DNA from: Turnera subulata
Lineage: Eukaryota > Streptophyta > Magnoliopsida > Malpighiales > Passifloraceae
Direction of reading: 5' to 3'
Length of the DNA stretch: 64,000 nucleotides
Assembly: GCA_028386065.3 (NCBI GenBank)
Contig: JAKUCV010001955.1
Location: 1 to 64,000, forward strand
Numbering within the stretch: the stretch's first letter is position 1; each line of letters opens with the position of its first letter. Both the position numbers and the translations under genes were made by a program. A model generated the notes under the pieces. The model worked only from the letters and a program-made list of their open reading frames with translations. It made no database searches and had not been told where the DNA came from. This document shows, piece after piece, positions 53,021 through 61,441 of the stretch.

Positions 53021-54671
53021 TGTTAGAACAATAGCCCTTCGCTAGAGGGGGGGTGAATAGCTATAATCAAATAAAAACAAAATAAGCAGGAATTAAATGC
53101 GGAATTGAAAGAATGAAGGACAAAAGCAATTTATCCTGGTTCACACACACTCTACTAGTGTGGCTAATCCAGCCCTTCAAGTCTCACTTGAAGATTTCAC
53201 TATCTACGTTAAGCTTACGGGTGCTTAACAAACCGTTTACAACCTAGGAATTCTAGTCACAAGAATCCTAAACCTGAGAGTTCAAGTCACATGAACCTCA
53301 GCACTCTTGCTTGAAGATACCTTACTTCAAGACTTCTCACACAAGAAGATATACCCTCTTCCTATGAATCTTAACAAGGGAACTAACCTCCCTTAAGGTG
53401 TATGAATATACAATTCAATCACTCAAACAAAGAACTCTCTCAAAGAGCAGATATGAGTATACAAGTAAAGCTCTAAAAGGCAACTCTCAAATCCTCAATA
53501 GGATATTGGCTCAATAATAATTTTGATGAATGTATGGAATGAATGCTTGAATGTTGAGAGTTGATTGTTTTAATCAGAGCTGAAAATACTCAATCTATAG
53601 CTCTGAAAAGTCACAGAGCCGTTTAAAATCCACTCAAGAAAAAGCTTTAAACAAAACATAGTGGGTGCTAAAAAATTGTCAGCAACAACGGCCATAACAT
53701 CGATGTTTTAATTCTCAACATCGATGTTTTGTCCAGTAGATTTGAATTATTGAACTAACGGTAACTAAAACATCGATGTTCTAAATCCTAACATCGATGT
53801 TATTTTGGTTCGGCAAAGTTAATTAAAACTGATGATCTTTGAAACATCGATGTTTAGAACTTGAACATCGATGTTATTTTGGTTCGGCAAAATTCTTTTG
53901 AAAACTGACCACCATAGAACATCGATGTTTCTTTCAAGAACATCGATGTTATTTTGCTTCGACAAAATTAATTAAAAAAAATGACCATTGAAGAACATCG
54001 ATGTTTAATTTACAACATCAATGTTTTGATTAGGTGAAAGTATTTTCAAATGCAACGGTCATGAGAACATCGATGTTTGGGAAGCCAACATCTATGTTTT
54101 GAGCCTACTGCCAACTTTTGGAAAAATGCTTGAAATCAAGAACATCGATGTTTATGCCATAACATCGATGTTATTTTGGTTCGGCAAAAATCCTTTTAAA
54201 GTGACTGGAAAGAAACATCGATGTTATTTTTGAGGACATCGATGTTATGTCTGATTTTAAAACCAACGGTCACTAGAACATCGATGTTTGGAATGCCAAC
54301 ATCGATGTTATTTGCCTACTGCCTGTTTTGAAGGATTTTGCAAAGGCAGGAACATCGATGTTTAAATTCACAACATCGATGTTCTTGGCTCGGAAAACAT
54401 TTATATGCATGGAAATATGTTATGTGATGCATGAGCAAATTTTATCTTATTTTGAGCCAATGTCCTAGAAGAGTTGAGTGTTATACCTTGTACAAATTTA
54501 TGAATCTAACTCTTCTTTTCTTGGCTCTTCTATCTTGTGCTCATTCACTTTGATCCTTTGCTCTTGANNNNNNNNNNNNNNNNNNNNNNNNNNNNNNNNN
54601 NNNNNNNNNNNNNNNNNNNNNNNNNNNNNNNNNNNNNNNNNNNNNNNNNNNNNNNNNNNNNNNNNNNNNNN
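53021..54671 (-). repeat. 3' LTR of the copia-derived element (last 104 bp in gap)
   Basis: It begins TGTTAGAACAATAGCCC and aligns with the right LTR at a constant offset of 7,026 bp until the gap at 54568. The end at 54671 is inferred from the 1,651-bp length of the other copy. Two of its 20 palindromes have decayed at the central CpG (ACATCAATGTT near 54014, ACATCTATGTT near 54087). Confidence 0.85.
53696..54383. repeat. Array of ten AACATCGATGTT pairs, 3' LTR
   Basis: Pairs start at 53696, 53769, 53843, 53918, 53994, 54066, 54141, 54214, 54277 and 54351. Within a pair the two 12-bp palindromes start 21 bp apart (eight pairs) or 20 bp apart (two). Successive pairs are 72-76 bp apart, with one 63. 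The 8-9 bp inside each pair differs every time, while the palindromes are nearly invariant. Remnants of a common unit (TTTTGGTTCGGCAAA, CAACGGTCA) lie between pairs, so the array grew by tandem duplication and then diverged everywhere except the palindromes and their spacing. Confidence 0.9.
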
Positions 54672-54848
54672 NNNNNNNNNNNNNNNNNNNNNNNNNNNNN
54701 NNNNNNNNNNNNNNNNNNNNNNNNNNNNNNNNNNNNNNNNNNNNNNNNNNNNNNNNNNNNNNNNNNNNNNNNNNNNNNNNNNNNNNNNNNNNNNNNNNNN
54801 NNNNNNNNNNNNNNNNNNNNNNNNNNNNNNNNNNNNNNNNNNNNNNNN
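54568..54848. other. Assembly gap (281 N)
   Basis: The gap hides the last 104 bp of the left LTR (by comparison with the right one), the polypurine tract, and the C-terminal end of the ORF that reads in from the right. The reading frames that cross the N run are artefacts. Confidence 0.95.
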
Positions 54849-55791
54849 TAGCGGCAGGAGCTGGAGGAGTGGGTGCTGGAAGAGCTAGGAGTGGAGGAAC
54901 TTCTTCTTGTGCATGCCTTGGGGCTTCCTCGGATGGGTGTGTGTGAAAAGTGGCATCATTAATTGCCCAAAGTTTGGAGTGAGTAGTTTGAGTTCCTTCA
55001 AAGGGAGTCAGTCCTGCACTCAAACAGATATTCACAACCAGAAAGGCATAGGGAAGAGGATGGTTGTTGGTCGTGTGCTCGGCCATGTGCTGGAGTACGA
55101 ATCGTGCCCAATTAATTGGAGCTCCGTGAATAATGGCGTGCAGAACTTTTTCATCCTCAATCGTGAAGTTGGTGTGATTACCAGCTCTGGGTTTGATCAC
55201 CCGAGTAAGCAAATAGAAAAGCACTCTGTATTCCGGGTTGATTGAGTGAATTGTTGGCCGATTGGAGCGATTACGGCGCACTTCAGTGAAACCGAGATCA
55301 GACAACAACTGGGTTTCTTGGAGAGTAAGGAAATGATCACCTCCATAAGTGACGATGTCATCGCCTTGGACAGGTAGGCCTGCAATCTGTCCAAATTGCT
55401 CCAATGTCACTTGAAAGCTTCTTCCATTGACGCTGGCAGAGAGGACATCACCGTCACGATGAAGGGTTGTGTAGAAGGCGCGGATGAAGTCCGGATTGAA
55501 ATGGTATTGCTTCCTCGTCACAAAGTCCCAGAGATGGGATTCCCGTAAGTGACGTTCAAGATTAGCAAAGTGCCTCTTCCGTGGGTAATCTTCTGGTAGA
55601 TATCGAGGAGAAGTGATGGCGCGAGTTGCGTAGAAGGATTTGTAGTGTGTAAGCTCATCTTTGGTACGAAACCAAATTTCGGAATTGGGCACAGAGTATT
55701 TGTGAGGAGCACTTGAGGATCCACCCTTTTTCTGGGCGTGATGTTCATGAGCAACTTGTTTGCCCTTAGAACGATGTTTGTCACCCGCCAT
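54849..55791 (-). CDS. Plant-specific 'putative transposon protein' ORF, C-terminus in gap
   Basis: The ATG at 55791 opens a frame of 314 visible codons. An upstream in-frame extension has no ATG, so this start is preferred. Residues 1-35 are basic and Gly/Ser-rich. A globular domain follows at about 38-265, with segments such as FIRAFYTTLHRDGDVL (102-117) and TLEQFGQIAGLP (129-140). A Pro/Ala tail (296-314) then enters the gap. The domain resembles the Pfam family described as a putative plant transposon protein (PF20167, from memory), which is frequent in non-autonomous plant LTR elements and has no established function. It has its own TATA box upstream and lies where pol would be in a complete element. 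Confidence 0.65.
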
Positions 55792-55905
55792 TATAGAAGG
55801 AAGAAAGGAAAGGAATTGTGTTGTTTGTGTGTTGTAAAGGGATGAATGGAGATGGGGATGATTGTTCAGAAGGTTACAGAGTAAGAAGCAAGAGGAGAAG
55901 CATGG

Positions 55906-55913
55906 TTTATATA
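55906..55913 (-). promoter_or_regulatory. TATA box upstream of the plant-specific ORF
   Basis: The minus strand reads CACTATATAAACC, 115 bp before the ATG at 55791, giving a leader of about 85-90 nt. An internal promoter is unusual for an LTR element. Palindrome pairs begin about 80 bp further upstream (55991 onward), in the position of proximal regulatory sites. Confidence 0.5.
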
Positions 55914-55990
55914 GTGAGGCTCTGAAAGTAGCCGTTGGGTAGCCGTTGCAATGCTCCAACGGCTATTTTTTTTTTGAAAAATTTTCGTTA

Positions 55991-56526
55991 AACATCGATG
56001 TTGTCCTACGAAACATCGATGTTTGATGATGCTCAGTCAGTGAAACATCGATGTTCTGAAAATAACATCGATGTTTTCAACGGTCGGCTGAAAAACATGC
56101 ATAGCTCAACGGCTATATTTTTGAACCTGCAACGGGCTAAACATCGATGTTTTTATAGGCAACATCGATGTTTTATGTACTCTGCCAAATTTCATGTTTA
56201 ATCAAAATGGTTAAACATCGATGTTGGTCCTCAAAACATCGATGTTTTGGACTTTCGGAAATTAAGAGAAATAGTGCAAACATCAATGAGTTTTGAAGAC
56301 TTACCTCAACATCGATGTTGTGATACTCAACATCGATGTTATTACATTTTGATTGATGTCTTGATTGTCCTCTGGATGAAACAAAATGGTTCTCTTGATT
56401 AAACATCGATGTTGTACTGTGAACATCGATGTTGTACTGTGAACATCGATGTTTTCCGGCCACTGGTCCAATTGCTTCAATCTGAATTGTTAAAACATCG
56501 ATGTGTATGGTAACAACATCGATGTT
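55991..56526. repeat. Palindrome array upstream of the plant-specific ORF (15 copies)
   Basis: Copies start at 55991/56012, 56044/56064, 56140/56161, 56214/56235, 56308/56329, 56402/56422/56442 (a triplet) and 56494/56515. Every adjacent spacing is 20 or 21 bp, as in the LTRs. Distances between groups (53-96 bp) are looser than in the LTRs, and the intervening sequence shows little similarity to the LTR array. So the internal spacing rule holds even where the surrounding unit is lost. Confidence 0.9.
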
Positions 56527-57015
56527 GTTGATGTACCAGATTTTTGTTCCCCCTTTCTTTTGGCCTTAGTGAGGGGTACCTGCCAAACATAGTTAGACGA
56601 GCCTCGGGTGCTCAAGTTAGCAAAGATAATACACTAGTTTTAGTAAGATAAAACATATGTAGCAATTTTAAGGATAGTAAGATGGCCTCTGCCTCCAAGA
56701 ATTATTGTCTTGGATTTCCATCCTCCCGGGATGAAGAGGTATCTCCTTGTCGTGAGTATACCGGGCTCGAGAAAAAGTCTTGTCAGTTGGACTTTGGGTG
56801 CCTCTGATGCCTAACTAATCAGACTGTGAGTTCCGTGATGAATCAATAATGCAGTTTAGGCCATGATTTTCAACAAAGCAGACACTTGATTATCTGAAAA
56901 ATTGGATGTTAGCAATAAATGAATTTGCAAGTGTCTCAAAAAGGAGATTCTTGGAAATCGAAGCGGTTTGGAAGGGCCTTCCTCTGAACGTTGGTCATGA
57001 TACTCCAAGGATAGG
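56527..57015. other. Stretch with no recognised gene, inside the element
   Basis: I see no long frame, palindrome copy or similarity to the satellite here. It lies upstream of the plus-strand unit and may be its captured distal promoter. Its base composition and lack of satellite match suggest that it came with that unit. Confidence 0.4.
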
Positions 57016-57073
57016 TAGGGGTCACCTTCTGAACACTGCTGGACACTTCAGAAATTTGTAGGGGTCACCTTCT
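57016..57073 (+). promoter_or_regulatory. Direct repeat TAGGGGTCACCTTCT x2 upstream of a TATA box
   Basis: The same 15 bp occurs at 57016-57030 and 57059-57073, 43 bp apart (about four helical turns), ending 28 bp before a strong TATA box. Paired upstream elements in this position look like a real plant promoter rather than element filler. I cannot name the factor. Confidence 0.5.
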
Positions 57074-57100
57074 TAGAGAAGAGGCAATGCAATTATGTTT

Positions 57101-57110
57101 CTATAAATAG
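57101..57110 (+). promoter_or_regulatory. TATA box CTATAAATAG for the plus-strand unit
   Basis: This is a near-perfect plant TATA box on the strand opposite to the element. It predicts transcription from about 57130-57140, roughly 120 bp before the open frame. With the upstream direct repeat and the downstream AATAAA (58003), it defines a complete gene-like unit. Confidence 0.6.
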
Positions 57111-57257
57111 ACATACGTTAGAGCTTAAGAAACACAAAAAGTTTATAATCCAATTTCAGAAAGAGAGTTTAGCAAAAAAAAAATATCAAAAGCAAAACTG
57201 TCTTCCCCTTCCTCCGTCTTTTTTGTTGAGGGTGCAAATGTAGGTAGGAGAAATCGG

Positions 57258-57881
57258 TTGGCCTTCAGCATTGTAAATGAGGAACAAGGGCCATTGCTAG
57301 AGGAACTAGCAAGAAGTCCCCGTCTTGTCTTCGTAGACGAGATTTATTCTTCCCGATTCTTTGTCACCCCTATGGAAGAAGTCATCTTCCTGGAACATCA
57401 ACAATCCCTGCGAGCTTCCTACTATGGTACGGCTAATTCCACAATGTTCTTTATTTCTGACAGGTTTCAGGAGCTTCAGTTGGAACCAACCTACCAGACT
57501 TTGAACGAGGGCAGTTATTATCAGATTACAATGACAGCTCAGAGCATTCCTCGAGTTGCTGGAGTAGCGCCTACTTGGCCAAAGGTTCGCCTTTTGGTGT
57601 GGAACTGCAGGGGTATCACAACACGTTCCCAAGATTTTGTCCGAATCCTGCGAGACCTGAAGAACCAATATAAACCTAATATGGTTCTGCTTACCGAGAC
57701 TCAATGGCAGCAAACCGGAAACCACGGAGTTATCCCTCTTCGCTTTCCACCAACACATCGGTTCGAGCTTCCTGCCCAGAACAACTCGGGTGGAATGTGG
57801 TTTGCTTGGAGTCATTGCATTAGGGTTAACATAGTCAATACTTCTAATGGCTTTACTGTAACAGCTGAACCGAATCGTTAG
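57258..57881 (+). CDS. Captured gene-like ORF with truncated endonuclease (EEP) motif
   Basis: This open frame runs antisense to the retroelement. Residues 1-105 are unrecognised. Residues 109-187 (VRLLVWNCRG, then VLLTETQ, then GGMWFAW) match the start of LINE-type endonuclease/exonuclease/phosphatase domains, with Asn115 and Glu147 at the first two catalytic positions. The frame stops at residue 207, well before the Tyr, Asp and His positions of a full domain, so no nuclease activity is expected. It opens at TTG; no in-frame ATG precedes codon 39 (57372), and the first AUG of the predicted transcript (57238) is followed at once by TAG. It could be a decayed capture or a shorter protein starting at 57372. 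A promoter and poly(A) signal bracket it. Confidence 0.5.
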   Translation: MAFSIVNEEQGPLLEELARSPRLVFVDEIYSSRFFVTPMEEVIFLEHQQSLRASYYGTANSTMFFISDRFQELQLEPTYQTLNEGSYYQITMTAQSIPRVAGVAPTWPKVRLLVWNCRGITTRSQDFVRILRDLKNQYKPNMVLLTETQWQQTGNHGVIPLRFPPTHRFELPAQNNSGGMWFAWSHCIRVNIVNTSNGFTVTAEPNR

Positions 57882-58002
57882 AAGCAGATAATAATTGTAA
57901 TGAATATGTATGATGTAATTCTGCATTTCTTGTTTGTAAGTGTGATTGTAAAATATATATGATGTAATCGAATGTGTGTGTGTGCTTTCAATCTTTATAA
58001 TC

Positions 58003-58008
58003 AATAAA
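58003..58008 (+). terminator. AATAAA poly(A) signal of the plus-strand unit
   Basis: AATAAA lies 122 bp after the stop codon, preceded by TGTAA-rich sequence (57895-57967) of the kind found in plant far-upstream elements. Its position supports a complete antisense transcription unit of about 0.9 kb. From here to 58225 I see nothing recognisable. Confidence 0.45.
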
Positions 58009-58225
58009 AGTATTTGTGTTTTCAGCATGTGTATGACATAAAGTTCTTCCTGTGTGAGTGTTCATCAATTTGATCAATTGTGCACTAACTACATGCTTTG
58101 CTTAAATTGAAAGAGATCTGAATATTCTTCCTGAAACATTTTGTCATGAACATGCTACCTAAAGTTCTTAACGTTAAGTGAGAAAGTTAACTTATTTCTA
58201 AGCTGTGAAAATGTAACAAAGGCAG

Positions 58226-58537
58226 AACATCGATGTTCAAGAATGAGATATCGATGTTTTTTACTACTAGACAGAGATTTTAAACAGCTTGGAATGAATA
58301 ACATCGATGTGTAGAAAACGAACATCGATGTTTAAAGACTACTGGAAAAATAAAGTTCTTACCGAACATCGATGTTTGATACAAAACATCGATGTGCATG
58401 CTTGATTTATGGCTTGGCAGTTCTCATGGGAACATCGATGTTGATCACAAAACATCAATGTTTTACAGCTACTGGTTGGAAAATCAGGTGAGCTGAAAAT
58501 CACAGAACATCGATGTTTCTTGTTAAACATCGATGTT
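58226..58537. repeat. Five palindrome pairs next to the gag truncation point
   Basis: Pairs start at 58226/58247, 58300/58321, 58365/58385, 58431/58451 and 58506/58526. Spacing is again 20 or 21 bp. Several copies carry one or two changes (ATATCGATGTT, ATCGATGTG, ATCAATGTT). The array ends about 40 bp from the end of the protease remnant, so it sits at the joint between copia-derived and acquired sequence. Confidence 0.85.
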
Positions 58538-58574
58538 GTCACCTATTGGTCCGGTTTTGCACTATCACTTAGTC

Positions 58575-58670
58575 TTAAATTTTGGATGCTTCTTTGGTCA
58601 TTTGCTTGGAGCATCCGCAATCAAGGTACCAAAGTACACTTGATGCCTTCAAGCATACCTGCAAAACAAA
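58575..58670 (-). pseudogene. Remnant of the copia protease, active-site region only
   Basis: After the TGA that ends gag (58671-58673), the same frame continues for 31 codons to a TAA (58575-58577). It includes VLWYLDCGCS, which matches the region around the aspartic protease active site of copia elements, with Cys in place of the usual Ser of the D-S/T-G triad. Everything downstream (the rest of protease, integrase, RT and RNase H) is missing. This is the breakpoint where pol was lost. Confidence 0.6.
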
Positions 58671-59990
58671 TCAAAAGGATTTCGGTACCCAAATCTTTTT
58701 GGGTCCTTGAGAGTGAGTAGATACATCCTGATGATAGACTTTATCTTGTACCCTATGTCTATGCCTAGTAAAATATACCGGGGCAATGTGACCTATCCTA
58801 TTACAATAGTGACAAATAACATTAGAATTATGCATCCTCCTAGGTTGATAGTAGTTGTTGTTTTGTTTATGTTTGTAATCTCTACTTAACTTGTCTTGCC
58901 TAGGTATAATCTTGTTTTCCCTAAGTTGAGTCACATGTTTCTTAGGTTTAGTAAAATGAGAACTTTCATTTTTAGCGCTGTGTACATGTGATCGTGCAAC
59001 ATTAGCATTTGATGTAACATTGTAGGCATACAATTTAGCATAGTGAGCTCTTCCATTACTTGCACTTGGTTTGGCATTTTGAGCATATATCCTTCTATAA
59101 TGAATGTGTGATCTTGTGTTATGTGCATGTGTTTTAGCACGTTCATATGATGTAGTATGGTAAGTAGAGCATGAGGCACCAGGTTTATATGTCTTAGCAT
59201 TATGCACAACAGGTTTGACATCATTTGATACATGAGATGCACCTAATCCTTCTCTTTGTGTTGGACTTCTTTGTTGTCCTAGAAGAAGATTAAGACTACC
59301 TCTACCATTAGTAAATTTCTCTAATGTTTTCTTCAAATCATCAACTTGATGCTTAAGAGATTCATTCTCTTTTCCCAGTACAACACAAGCGCATACATTA
59401 GAGGATATCTTCTCATTAAGTTCATTGCAAGACATATTAAGAGCATGCTTTTCCTTTTCGAGCTTATCATTTTCACTTGATAACTTATCTTTATCATTAG
59501 ATAATAATTCTACATTATTTTCTAAGGTCTTGTTATGTTTCTTTAAGTTCTTATTAACATTTGAGACAGAAATGAATTTACTATACAATTCATTATATGC
59601 ATTTTGCAGCTCTTCAAATGTATAATCATCACTCGAATAGGAAGTACTTACCTCTTCCGGAGATTCTTCCTTTACCATGAAACAAAGATTGACAGTCTCA
59701 TCTTGCTTGCTGTCGGTTTCCTCATAGATGGTTCCCAGCATTTCCCACATCTCCTTGGCTGTTGCACAGCGCGAGATTATTTGATAGTCATCTTCGTTGT
59801 ACCCCACTTCCGACCTTATTGGAACTTGAACACCATTCTTTATCACCAGCCAAGCTGCGAAATTGTTGGCTTGGATGAAAATTCTCATCCTTTCCTTCCA
59901 ATATGCATAATTTGTCCCGTCAAAGAACGGTGCTTGGGTAATGGATTGCCCTTCAGTGATTCCTGCATACAAATAACTTGAACAAGCCAT
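58671..59990 (-). CDS. gag: Copia-type Gag, damaged
   Basis: The 439-codon frame starts with a true ATG 42 nt after the primer-binding site. It encodes the structural protein that would package element RNA. Residues 20-50 (FFDGTNYAYWKERM, then AAWLVI) are the N-terminal copia Gag signature. The following UBN2-type region appears internally shortened: the part after about residue 90 jumps to an acidic segment. Residues 140-228 are heptad-rich and likely coiled coil. Residues 260-340 hold irregular His/Ala/Tyr-rich repeats. The zinc knuckle at 393-406 reads CX2CX4HX4 then Tyr, so the last Cys is lost. It ends GPKKIWVPKSF just before the protease remnant. RNA binding through the knuckle is therefore doubtful. 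Confidence 0.8.
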   Translation of the reverse strand: MACSSYLYAGITEGQSITQAPFFDGTNYAYWKERMRIFIQANNFAAWLVIKNGVQVPIRSEVGYNEDDYQIISRCATAKEMWEMLGTIYEETDSKQDETVNLCFMVKEESPEEVSTSYSSDDYTFEELQNAYNELYSKFISVSNVNKNLKKHNKTLENNVELLSNDKDKLSSENDKLEKEKHALNMSCNELNEKISSNVCACVVLGKENESLKHQVDDLKKTLEKFTNGRGSLNLLLGQQRSPTQREGLGASHVSNDVKPVVHNAKTYKPGASCSTYHTTSYERAKTHAHNTRSHIHYRRIYAQNAKPSASNGRAHYAKLYAYNVTSNANVARSHVHSAKNESSHFTKPKKHVTQLRENKIIPRQDKLSRDYKHKQNNNYYQPRRMHNSNVICHYCNRIGHIAPVYFTRHRHRVQDKVYHQDVSTHSQGPKKIWVPKSF

Positions 59991-60031
59991 AGAAATTTTC
60001 CTCTCAAACGGTTAGGTCTTTCAGAGAGTTA

Positions 60032-60044
60032 GGCTCCGCTACCA
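60032..60044 (-). other. Primer-binding site, variant of the initiator-Met type
   Basis: Two bases inside the 5' LTR, the minus strand reads TGGTAGCGGAGCC. The usual plant initiator-Met primer site is TGGTATCAGAGC; ten of twelve positions agree. The position is exactly right for a minus-strand element. The two changes may weaken priming or may match another tRNA. Confidence 0.75.
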
Positions 60045-60721
60045 ATTGTTAGAACAATAGCCCTTCGCTAGAGGGGGGGTGAATAGCGATAATCGAATAA
60101 AAACAAAATAAGCAGGAATTAAATGCGGAATTGAAAGAATGAAGGACAAAAGCAATTTATCCTGGTTCACACACACTCTACTAGTGTGGCTAATCCAGCC
60201 CTTCAAGTCTCACTTGAAGATTTCACTATCTACGTTAAGCTTATGGGTGCTTAACAAACCGTTTACAACCTAGGAATTCTAGTCACAAGAATCCTAAACC
60301 TGAGAGTTCAAGTCACATGAACCTCAGCACTCTTGCTTGAAGATACCTTACTTCAAGACTTCTCACACAAGAAGATATACCCTCTTCCTATGAATCTTAA
60401 CAAGGAAACTAACCTCCCTTAAGGTGTATGAATATACAATTCAATCACTCAAACAAAGAACTCTCTCAAAGAGCGGATATGAGTATACAAGTAAAGCTCT
60501 AAAAGGCAACTCTCAAATCCTCAATAGGATATTGGCTCAATAATAATTTTGATGAATGTATGGAATGAATGCTTGAATGTTGAGAGTTGATTGTTTTAAT
60601 CAGAGCTGAAAATACTCAATCTATAGCTCTGAAAAGTCACAGAGCCGTTTAAAATCCACCGAAGAAAAAGCTTTAAACAAAACATAGTGGGTGCTAAAAA
60701 ATTGTCAGCAACAACGGCCAT

Positions 60722-61409
60722 AACATCGATGTTTTAATTCTCAACATCGATGTTTTGTCCAGTAGATTTGAATTATTGGACTAACGGTAACTAAAACATC
60801 GATGTTCTAAATCCTAACATCGATGTTATTTTGGTTCGGCAAAGTTAATTAAAACTGATGATCTTTGAAACATCGATGTTTAGAACTTGAACATCGATGT
60901 TATTTTGGTTCGGCAAAATTCTTTTGAAAACTGACCACCATAGAACATCGATGTTTCTTTCAAGAACATCGATGTTATTTTGCTTCGACAAAATTAATTA
61001 AAAAAACTGACCATTGAAGAACATCGATGTTTAATTTACAACATCGATGTTTTGATTAGGTGAAAGTATTTTCAAATGCAACGGTCATGAGAACATCGAT
61101 GTTTGGGAAGCCAACATCGATGTTTTGAGCCTACTGCCAACTTTTGGAAAAATGCTTGAAATCAAGAACATCGATGTTTATGCCATAACATCGATGTTAT
61201 TTTGGTTCGGCAAAAATCCTTTTAAAGTGACCCGAAAGAAACATCGATGTTATTTTTGAGGACATCGATGTTATGTCTGATTTTAAAACCAACGGTCACT
61301 AGAACATCGATGTTTGGAATGCCAACATCGATGTTATTTGCCTACTGCCTGTTTTGAAGGAATTTGCAAAGGCAGCAACATCGATGTTTAAATTCACAAC
61401 ATCGATGTT
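60722..61409. repeat. Array of ten AACATCGATGTT pairs, 5' LTR
   Basis: This is the same array as in the other LTR, shifted by 7,026 bp (pairs from 60722 to 61377). Here 19 of the 20 palindromes are perfect; the exception, GACATCGATGTT near 61261, is shared with the other LTR and so predates insertion. Each pair can form a 12-bp stem with an 8-9 nt loop in RNA from either strand. Confidence 0.9.
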
Positions 61410-61435
61410 CTTGGCTCGGAAAACATTTATATGCA

Positions 61436-61441
61436 TGGAAA
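61436..61441 (-). promoter_or_regulatory. Probable LTR TATA box
   Basis: The minus strand reads CATATAAATG. It is the best TATA-like match I found in the LTR. Transcription from about 61405 would put the palindrome array in the first 700 nt of the RNA, followed by the primer site and gag, giving a leader of about 1.4 kb. Confidence 0.45.

Noticed and set aside
53696..54383. CRISPR-like array: short palindromic repeats with unique spacers
   Set aside because: Repeats are only 12 bp, spacing alternates 20-21 and about 53 bp, the array sits in both LTRs of a plant retroelement, and no cas genes exist.
55794..55959. Upstream extension of the plant-specific ORF to 55959
   Set aside because: The extension opens at TTG and runs across the TATA box and leader; the ATG at 55791 has a sensible leader and a typical basic N-terminus.
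57306..58028. 240-codon minus-strand frame with a long Ile/Thr-rich start
   Set aside because: It is the shadow of the plus-strand ORF (57258-57881) plus its AT-rich 3' region, with no recognisable domain.
58931..59981. Several 66-125 codon frames across gag
   Set aside because: All are other-frame or opposite-strand shadows of the 439-codon Gag frame, which alone has copia Gag motifs.
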